From Thalassotalea agarivorans (lineage in GTDB: Bacteria > Pseudomonadota > Gammaproteobacteria > Enterobacterales > Alteromonadaceae), in NCBI RefSeq assembly GCF_030295955.1, contig NZ_AP027363.1, positions 1,860,001 to 1,924,000 of the forward strand: DNA of 64,000 bases, written 5' to 3'. The notes below the pieces were generated by a model that was not told the DNA's origin, did not search any database, and worked only from the letters and a program-made list of their open reading frames with translations. A program made the translations under genes and the position numbers. Below are positions 58,293 to 64,000 of the stretch, in pieces (within the stretch, counting starts at the first letter, position 1; the number at the start of each line of letters is the position of its first letter).

Positions 58293-59000
58293 ATGTCGCA
58301 GCAAACTAATGTTAACTTAGACGAAATCGCCAAATTTGAAGAGGTTGCTCATCAATGGTGGGACCTTGAAGGTGATTTCAAACCCCTGCATCAAATCAAT
58401 CCACTTAGGCAGCAATTTATCATTCAGCATGTTAAAGATGTGTTTGGTAAAAAAACCATAGATGTAGGCTGTGGTGGTGGTATTTTATCTGAAAGCTTAG
58501 CGCGCTTAGGTGCCAAGGTTACCGGCATTGACATGGGCCAAGAGCCACTCAATGTAGCCAAATTACATGCCTTAGAAGCTGGTGTAGAAGTGGACTATCA
58601 GCGCATTCCAGCTGAAGATATGGCGCAGCAAAATATGGCGGCATTTGATATTGTTACTTGCATGGAAATGCTTGAGCATGTGCCAGATCCAGCCTCAATT
58701 GTGCAAGCCTGTGCCGATATGACAAAGCCAGGGGGCTATGCATTCTTTTCTACGCTGAACAAAACGATTCAATCATACTTACTTGCCATTGTTGCAGCAG
58801 AAAAAGTGCTCAAACTGGTACCAAATGGTACACACGATCACGACAAGTTCATCCGACCTTCAACACTGATTCAGTGGGCAGAAGCTGCAGGGCTTAAGTG
58901 TATCGACAGCGCAGGTATTCAATACAATCCGCTAACACAAAATCATAAGTTAAATGATTCTTTGGACGTTAACTATATTTTAGCGTTTAAGAAGCTATAA
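58293..59000 (+). CDS. ubiG: Bifunctional ubiquinone O-methyltransferase
   Basis: UbiG performs both O-methylation steps of ubiquinone synthesis. The 235-residue product has NLDEIAKFEEVAHQWWDLEGDF, typical of UbiG, the SAM-binding motif IDVGCGGGILSESLARLGA, and FDIVTCMEMLEHVPDP. No clear ribosome site was found; the start is set by homology. It converges on the CDGSH-fusion gene with 16 bp between the stops. Confidence 0.96.
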   Translation: MSQQTNVNLDEIAKFEEVAHQWWDLEGDFKPLHQINPLRQQFIIQHVKDVFGKKTIDVGCGGGILSESLARLGAKVTGIDMGQEPLNVAKLHALEAGVEVDYQRIPAEDMAQQNMAAFDIVTCMEMLEHVPDPASIVQACADMTKPGGYAFFSTLNKTIQSYLLAIVAAEKVLKLVPNGTHDHDKFIRPSTLIQWAEAAGLKCIDSAGIQYNPLTQNHKLNDSLDVNYILAFKKL

Positions 59001-59016
59001 ACGATTTGAGCGGTCT

Positions 59017-60558
59017 TTACAGACCGCCTATTCCCGCATATTTTATTCCTGTTAGCTGCGCCATGTAATGTCGCCATGTCGCTAAATCGTTTTGGTTAAA
59101 ACCAGAAAGCGAGTCATGTCCACATGCTCTTGCCATCACCTGCATCAGCTCATTCGAAGCATTGAAGAAATTAGCCAGTTGCTGCGCAGATTTGTCTACA
59201 TTCAAACGCTGTCTTAAATCTTCTTTTTGAGTAGCAATGCCCGCTGGGCAATTGTTGGTATTACACATTCTGGCAGCAACGCAACCAATCGATTGCATAG
59301 CACTGTTCGACACCGCTATACCATCAGCGCCCAGTGCTAATGCTTTAACAAAATCAATGGGTACACGCAGCCCTCCGGTGATAATAAGCGTTACATCACC
59401 CGATTTACCCACTTCGTCAAGGTATTTTCTCGCGCGGGCTAGCGCGGGAATGGTAGGCACACTAATGTGGTCTCTGAACATTTCTGGCGCTGCACCTGTG
59501 CCACCGCCACGACCATCTAAAATGATGTAGTCTGCACTGGCATCTAATGCAAATTGGATGTCTGCTTCAATATGGTTTGCGCTAAGTTTAAAGCCTATTG
59601 GTATTCCGCCAGTGACTTCTCTCACTCTATCTGCCTGTCGTCTAAAATCATCGACCGTGACTAAATCTGCAAAGGTAGGCGGCGAAATCGCGGCTTGCCC
59701 TTCAGGAATACCTCTGACTTGAGATATTTTTCCTTTATTTTTATTACCGGGCAGATGCCCTCCTGTGCCTGTTTTAGCGCCTTGTCCACCTTTAAAATGA
59801 AAGGCCTGTACATGTTTTAATTTTTGCTCATCAAAACCAAATTTAGCACTGGCAAGTTCGTAGAAATAGTGAGAGTTTGCTTGCTGTTCTTCAGGGAGCA
59901 TGCCTCCCTCTCCCGAGCATATGCCGGTTCCTGCCGCTTCAGCGCCTTTAGCCATAGCAAGTTTCGCCTCTTCCGATAGTGCGCCAAAGCTCATGTCGGA
60001 AACAAACAATGGCATACTCAATTTAAGCGGTTTTTGCGCATTGGGGCCGATAATAAGCTCACTCTTTACTGGCACATTTTCCTGCAGGGGTTTAGTTGCC
60101 AATTGCGCGGTCATGATTTGAATATCATCCCAATGTGGCAGTTTATGTCTAGGCACTCCCATTGAGGTCATTGGCCCGTGATGCCCCATTTTAGATAAGC
60201 CTTCTCGCGCGAGCTGATGAATAAAGGCAACGGTTGGTTCTTCTTTGGTCGCCTGAACTTGAGGTTGGTCCGTATTTGACGTGCTAAGTTCAGGCCCCTC
60301 TTTACCGACATCTTGTGCCGTAAACTGCTTGTGGCTGCCATCACAAAAAGGCGTGTTTGCGGAATATTTGCATTGGCAGAGATAAGCTGTGTCATCCGCA
60401 TCTGCAACAAATGACTTTGGCTTAAACGATGTTCCCGCGTGAGAGCCGTCGCAAAAAGGCTGGTTTTTACTTTTACCGCACGCGCAAAAATAGTAAGTTT
60501 CATCCTTCTTCAATTCAACGCTAATCGGTTTATTATCTGCAACAATTGGCTTAGTCAT
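59017..60558 (-). CDS. CDGSH iron-sulfur domains fused to an FMN glutamate-synthase-like domain
   Basis: The 513-residue product has two CDGSH motifs, FCACGKSKNQPFCDGSH and LCQCKYSANTPFCDGSH, in residues about 20-80, each expected to bind a [2Fe-2S] cluster. A linker follows, then from about residue 125 a glutamate-synthase-like FMN barrel with FVSDMSFGALSEEAKLAM, FHFKGGQGAKTGTGGHLPG and the 3Fe-4S site C-x5-C-x4-C in GCVAARMCNTNNCPAG. There is no glutaminase domain, so it does not match GltB itself. A redox role is likely; its electron partner and substrate are unknown. It is a single-gene unit with 532 bp upstream. Confidence 0.85.
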   Translation of the reverse strand: MTKPIVADNKPISVELKKDETYYFCACGKSKNQPFCDGSHAGTSFKPKSFVADADDTAYLCQCKYSANTPFCDGSHKQFTAQDVGKEGPELSTSNTDQPQVQATKEEPTVAFIHQLAREGLSKMGHHGPMTSMGVPRHKLPHWDDIQIMTAQLATKPLQENVPVKSELIIGPNAQKPLKLSMPLFVSDMSFGALSEEAKLAMAKGAEAAGTGICSGEGGMLPEEQQANSHYFYELASAKFGFDEQKLKHVQAFHFKGGQGAKTGTGGHLPGNKNKGKISQVRGIPEGQAAISPPTFADLVTVDDFRRQADRVREVTGGIPIGFKLSANHIEADIQFALDASADYIILDGRGGGTGAAPEMFRDHISVPTIPALARARKYLDEVGKSGDVTLIITGGLRVPIDFVKALALGADGIAVSNSAMQSIGCVAARMCNTNNCPAGIATQKEDLRQRLNVDKSAQQLANFFNASNELMQVMARACGHDSLSGFNQNDLATWRHYMAQLTGIKYAGIGGL

Positions 60559-60872
60559 GTCTACTCCGCTTTGAGTGATATAGCATTACTGTAGTTGCAC
60601 GAAGCAATTTTAGACAAATAAATACCAAATTTTGTACCAATACTGCACCAAAAATAGGCAGCTTAAATGGTGGCAATTAAAACGCTTTTTTTGACTAAGT
60701 AAAATTGTTCAAGGATTAGCCGATTTTTCAAGTTATTGAATTTAAAACACTAAATTTTCTTTATTACAAAATGAAATAAATGACGTAAAACTTTAATAAA
60801 ATTTATTCTATAGCCAAAATTTAACCTTAAAAAAACCTTGTTATTTATTAAATACTAAGTTCAATAACACTC

Positions 60873-60896
60873 CTAGGTTAGTTGTTACTAACCTAG
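60873..60896 (+). other. Orphan perfect hairpin
   Basis: CTAGGTTAGT-TGTT-ACTAACCTAG is followed by AATTTTC on the plus strand. No gene ends before it on the plus strand, so it is either an operator-like palindrome or the end of an unrecognised small RNA. Confidence 0.45.
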
Positions 60897-60991
60897 AATT
60901 TTCTTCGTAGAAGAGACCCCTTTCGATCATAATTTTTAGTGCTTGCAATAGTACCCAAACCTCATTATCTTGTGATTAAAGAATAACTAAA

Positions 60992-61041
60992 CCCCTAGAT
61001 ATTGTGCATATGTTGTGCAGCGCTTACACAAGATATGTACA
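60992..61041 (+). promoter_or_regulatory. Possible NrdR boxes of nrdAB
   Basis: CCCCTAGATATTGTGC (60992-61007) and ACACAAGATATGTACA (61026-61041) match the NrdR pattern ACACWATATATWGTGT at 12 and 10 of 16 positions. They lie just upstream of nrdA with starts 34 bp apart, close to the paired-box layout of NrdR targets. The second match is weak. Confidence 0.4.
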
Positions 61042-61090
61042 TTTATGTTTTCAGGGACACTAAACATAAATAGGTAATTACGGGACCGCT

Positions 61091-63361
61091 ATGAACAGCA
61101 ATCTTTTTGTTACAAAAAGAAATGGCGAAAAAGAGCCAATTGACCTCGAAAAAATCCACCGCGTTATTACATGGGCAGCCAAAGGCCTAGACGATGTTTC
61201 CGTATCGCAGGTGGAACTTAAATCTCACATTCAGTTTTATGACGGTATAAAAACCGAAGATATTCATGAAACTATTATCAAAGCAGCCGCTGACCTGATT
61301 TCGGAAGAAACGCCAGATTATCAGTACTTGTCTGCCCGATTATCTATTTTTCATCTACGCAAAAAAGCCTATGGCCAATTTGAGCCACCAACGCTGTTTG
61401 ATCATGTCAACAAGCTAGTGAAAGAAGGCAAGTATGATGAGCATTTGGCAGAAGATTATAGCCAAGAAGAATTTGAGCAAATGGACGCGTTTATCGACCA
61501 TAGTCGCGACCTCACCTTTAGTTATGCCGCGGTTAAGCAATTAGAAGGTAAATACCTTGTTCAAAACCGTGTTACTGGTGAAATTTACGAAAGCGCTCAG
61601 TTTTTATATGTACTTGTAGCGGCATGTTTGTTTGCGAAGTATCCAAAAGATACACGTATGGATTACGTAAAAGGTTTTTACGACGCTATCTCTACGTTCA
61701 AGATTTCATTACCTACGCCAATTATGGCGGGTGTACGTACACCGACACGCCAATTTTCATCTTGCGTATTAATTGAAACTGGTGACAGCTTAGATTCTAT
61801 CAATGCAACATCAAGTGCGATTGTTAAATACGTATCACAACGTGCAGGCATTGGTATTAATGCTGGCCGCATTCGCGCTTTAGGTAGCAGTATTAGAAAC
61901 GGTGAAGCATTCCACACTGGCTGTATTCCATTTTATAAGCACTTTCAAACGGCTGTTAAAAGCTGTTCACAAGGTGGTGTGCGTGGTGGCGCTGCAACCC
62001 TTTACTACCCGCTGTGGCATTTAGAAGTTGAAAGCTTATTAGTGTTGAAAAACAACCGAGGTGTTGAAGAGAACCGTGTTCGCCATCTAGATTACGGCGT
62101 ACAGTTCAATAAAACCATGTATCAGCGTTTGATCAAAGGCGAAGACATTACCTTGTTTAGCCCGAGCGATGTGCCTGGCTTATATGATGCATTCTTTGAA
62201 GACCAAGATAAATTCGACACGCTTTACAAACAGTATGAAGCGGATGACAGCATTCGTAAGAAACGTATTAAAGCGATTGAAATCTTTACCTTGTTTGCGC
62301 AAGAGCGTGCAAGTACTGGCCGTATCTACTTGCAGAATGTTGACCACTGCAACACGCATAGCCCGTTCAACCCAGAAGTGGCCCCTATTCGTCAAAGTAA
62401 CCTTTGTTTAGAAATAGCGCTACCAACTAAGCCGCTGAAGGATGTTAACGATCCTGATGGTGAAATTGCACTGTGTACGCTTTCAGCGTTTAACTTAGGC
62501 GCAATTGAGAGCTTAGACGAACTAGAAGGTTTAGCTGATTTAGCGGTGCGTGCATTAGATAGCTTGCTTGATTATCAAGACTACCCAGTACCCGCTGCAC
62601 ATACCGCTACAATGGGACGCAGAACGTTAGGTATAGGTGTCATTAACTACGCCTACTATCTCGCTAAAAATGGTGTGTACTACTCAAATGGCAGTGCCAA
62701 CAACTTAACGCACAGAACGTTTGAAGCCATTCAATACTACTTGATGAAAGCGTCAAACGAATTGGCAAAAGAAATGGGCCCTTGCCCACTGTTTAATGAA
62801 ACACGTTTATCACAAGGTCTTTTACCTGTAGATACATACAAGAAAGAGATCGACAAAATTACTGGTGAACCATTACATCTTGACTGGGAAGGCTTAAGAG
62901 CCAGCATTAAAGAGCATGGTATTCGTAACTCTACGGTATCGGCGCTAATGCCATCTGAGACCTCCTCCCAAATTTCAAATGCAACGAATGGTATTGAGCC
63001 ACCGCGCGGTCATATTAGTGTAAAAGCTAGTAAAGACGGTGTGTTAAAGCAGGTTGTTCCTGAGTACAAAAAGTTAAAAGACAACTATGAGTTACTTTGG
63101 AATATCCCTTCTAACGACGGCTATTTAGAGCTTGTTGGTATTATGCAAAAGTTTGTTGACCAAACAATTTCTGCAAACACCAACTACGACCCAGCCAAGT
63201 TTGAAGGCGGTAAAGTACCGGTGAAACAAATTCTAAAAGATATTCTTAAAGCATATAAGCTAGGTGTAAAAACCTTGTATTACCATAATACTCGCGATGG
63301 TGCTGACGATAGCCAAACAGACATCGATGATGGCTGTGAAGGCGGTGCTTGTAAGATATAA
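61091..63361 (+). CDS. nrdA: Class Ia ribonucleoside-diphosphate reductase, alpha subunit
   Basis: NrdA reduces ribonucleotides to deoxyribonucleotides with NrdB supplying the radical. The 756-residue product starts with an ATP-cone allosteric domain (KRNGEKEPIDLEKIHRVITWAA), carries the active-site cysteines in QFSSCVLIETGDSLDS and SNLCLEI, GRRTLGIGVINYAYYLA in the barrel, MPSETSSQISNATNG, and the C-terminal redox pair GCEGGACKI. All parts of an active class I enzyme are present. nrdB follows after 49 bp with a hairpin between. Confidence 0.98.
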   Translation: MNSNLFVTKRNGEKEPIDLEKIHRVITWAAKGLDDVSVSQVELKSHIQFYDGIKTEDIHETIIKAAADLISEETPDYQYLSARLSIFHLRKKAYGQFEPPTLFDHVNKLVKEGKYDEHLAEDYSQEEFEQMDAFIDHSRDLTFSYAAVKQLEGKYLVQNRVTGEIYESAQFLYVLVAACLFAKYPKDTRMDYVKGFYDAISTFKISLPTPIMAGVRTPTRQFSSCVLIETGDSLDSINATSSAIVKYVSQRAGIGINAGRIRALGSSIRNGEAFHTGCIPFYKHFQTAVKSCSQGGVRGGAATLYYPLWHLEVESLLVLKNNRGVEENRVRHLDYGVQFNKTMYQRLIKGEDITLFSPSDVPGLYDAFFEDQDKFDTLYKQYEADDSIRKKRIKAIEIFTLFAQERASTGRIYLQNVDHCNTHSPFNPEVAPIRQSNLCLEIALPTKPLKDVNDPDGEIALCTLSAFNLGAIESLDELEGLADLAVRALDSLLDYQDYPVPAAHTATMGRRTLGIGVINYAYYLAKNGVYYSNGSANNLTHRTFEAIQYYLMKASNELAKEMGPCPLFNETRLSQGLLPVDTYKKEIDKITGEPLHLDWEGLRASIKEHGIRNSTVSALMPSETSSQISNATNGIEPPRGHISVKASKDGVLKQVVPEYKKLKDNYELLWNIPSNDGYLELVGIMQKFVDQTISANTNYDPAKFEGGKVPVKQILKDILKAYKLGVKTLYYHNTRDGADDSQTDIDDGCEGGACKI

Positions 63362-63372
63362 CTAACGCATAC

Positions 63373-63399
63373 GAAAAGCTGCACTAGGTGCAGCTTTTT
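63373..63399 (+). terminator. Hairpin between nrdA and nrdB
   Basis: AAAAGCTGCAC and GTGCAGCTTTT pair around TAG with a following T run, so it has terminator form. As it lies 12 bp before the nrdB start, it may partly attenuate the downstream gene or act in processing. Confidence 0.75.
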
Positions 63400-63410
63400 C
63401 AGGAGCAAAA

Positions 63411-64000
63411 ATGACATATACAACGTTTAATCAAACCGCTAATGACGCGCTTAAAGAACCGATGTTTTTTGGCCAAAGCGTTAATGTTAGCCGTTACGAC
63501 CAACAAAAATTTAGTAACTTTGAACGTTTGATCGAGAAACAATTATCCTTCTTTTGGCGTCCAGAGGAAGTTGACGTATCTAAGGATAGAGCTGACTGGC
63601 AGAGCTTAACGCCGTCAGAGCAGCACATTTTTATTTCAAACCTAAAATATCAAACACTGCTTGATTCAATGGCGGCGCGTTCAGTTAATGCTGTGTTACT
63701 GCCTTTGGTTTCTTTACCTGAATTAGAAACGTGGATTGAAACATGGGCGTTTAGTGAAACAATTCATTCACGCTCTTATACCCATATTTTGAGAAACTTG
63801 TTTTCTGATCCAAGTGAAGTGTTTGATGATATCGTCGTCAACCCGGCAATCTTAAATCGCGCTAGCAGCATTGCTAAGTATTTTGACCAAGTTATTTTGG
63901 CCACTCAGCTTTTCCAAACACAAGGCGAAGGCAGTTATGAGATTAATGGCGAAATAGTTGAAGTGTCTGAGCGCAAGCTAAAAGAGTTACTTTACCTCGC
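63411..64000 (+). CDS. nrdB: Class Ia ribonucleotide reductase, beta subunit (C-terminus outside window)
   Basis: The window ends inside this gene after about 196 codons. AGGAG precedes the ATG by 5 nt. The N-terminal part has [23 protein letters not shown], and the diiron ligands of E. coli NrdB are present: Asp in [12 protein letters not shown] and Glu/His in [15 protein letters not shown]. The tyrosyl-radical site lies in the present part ([10 protein letters not shown]). It pairs with nrdA. Confidence 0.96.
   Translation, partial: MTYTTFNQTANDALKEPMFFGQSVNVSRYDQQKFSNFERLIEKQLSFFWRPEEVDVSKDRADWQSLTPSEQHIFISNLKYQTLLDSMAARSVNAVLLPLVSLPELETWIETWAFSETIHSRSYTHILRNLFSDPSEVFDDIVVNPAILNRASSIAKYFDQVILATQLFQTQGEGSYEINGEIVEVSERKLKELLYL

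Larger units (their letters stand above)
60559..61090. other. 532-bp intergenic region upstream of nrdA
   Basis: Very AT-rich in its left half. It contains a perfect 10-bp inverted repeat at 60873-60896 and two NrdR-like sites at 60992-61041. No protein gene was seen. Confidence 0.5.

Overview
The window is about 64 kb of a gammaproteobacterial chromosome with moderate to low GC. Gene content and order fit Alteromonadales, probably a Colwellia/Thalassotalea-like marine bacterium. The signs are the serC-aroA-cmk-rpsA-ihfB-lapA-lapB-pyrF block, a ccoNOQP-HIS-fnr-uspE-ttcA block, TonB-dependent uptake genes, and a BpfA-type giant adhesin operon. The genus is an inference from layout; nothing was searched.

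Region by region. (1) 1-4342: a TonB-dependent receptor, cut by the window start, lies downstream of a large lipoprotein made of two near-identical halves. Two degenerate Pho-box-like sites precede the lipoprotein. (2) 4.6-9.1 kb: two small unknown proteins, then uvrB overlapping a MATE exporter. (3) 9.1-12.95 kb: an accessory hotspot with a DnaA-box palindrome, a stable-RNA promoter, two tandem tRNA-Asn genes, a decayed third tRNA 3' half with a duplicated terminator, a hairpin-ended MITE-like element, a TonB-domain protein, and a complete IS4-group element that has split a terminator. (4) 12.96-15.9 kb: an M28 peptidase, a LysE-type exporter and a small lipoprotein. (5) 16.1-26 kb: the cbb3 oxidase (ccoNOQP), its copper and assembly genes (ccoH, ccoI, ccoS, a DsbD_2/SafE-like protein), the oxygen sensor Fnr, then uspE and ttcA. 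Near-identical FNR boxes precede ccoN and uspE. (6) 26-28.2 kb: a purine permease and a Tsx-like porin. (7) 28.2-31.1 kb: ComEA, an M48 protease and LemA. (8) 31.2-42 kb: the conserved housekeeping block pyrF to gyrA. (9) 42.4-57.6 kb: a five-gene minus-strand operon for a 3292-residue adhesin and its type I secretion system. (10) 58-64 kb: a small unknown protein, ubiG, a CDSGH-domain/glutamate-synthase fusion (two CDGSH motifs), and nrdA-nrdB, with nrdB cut by the window end.

The genes form clear working groups: respiration at low oxygen under Fnr, outer-membrane uptake, surface adhesion, and deoxynucleotide synthesis. The items most worth a second look are the adhesin locus (no adjacent LapG/LapD genes, no visible RTX repeats, only four cysteines on an exact 197-residue period), the IS4 element with a terminator-like hairpin directly before its transposase ATG, the tRNA-Asn remnant region, and the matched pair of FNR promoters. 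I found no CRISPR array, no phage and no recognisable defence system.
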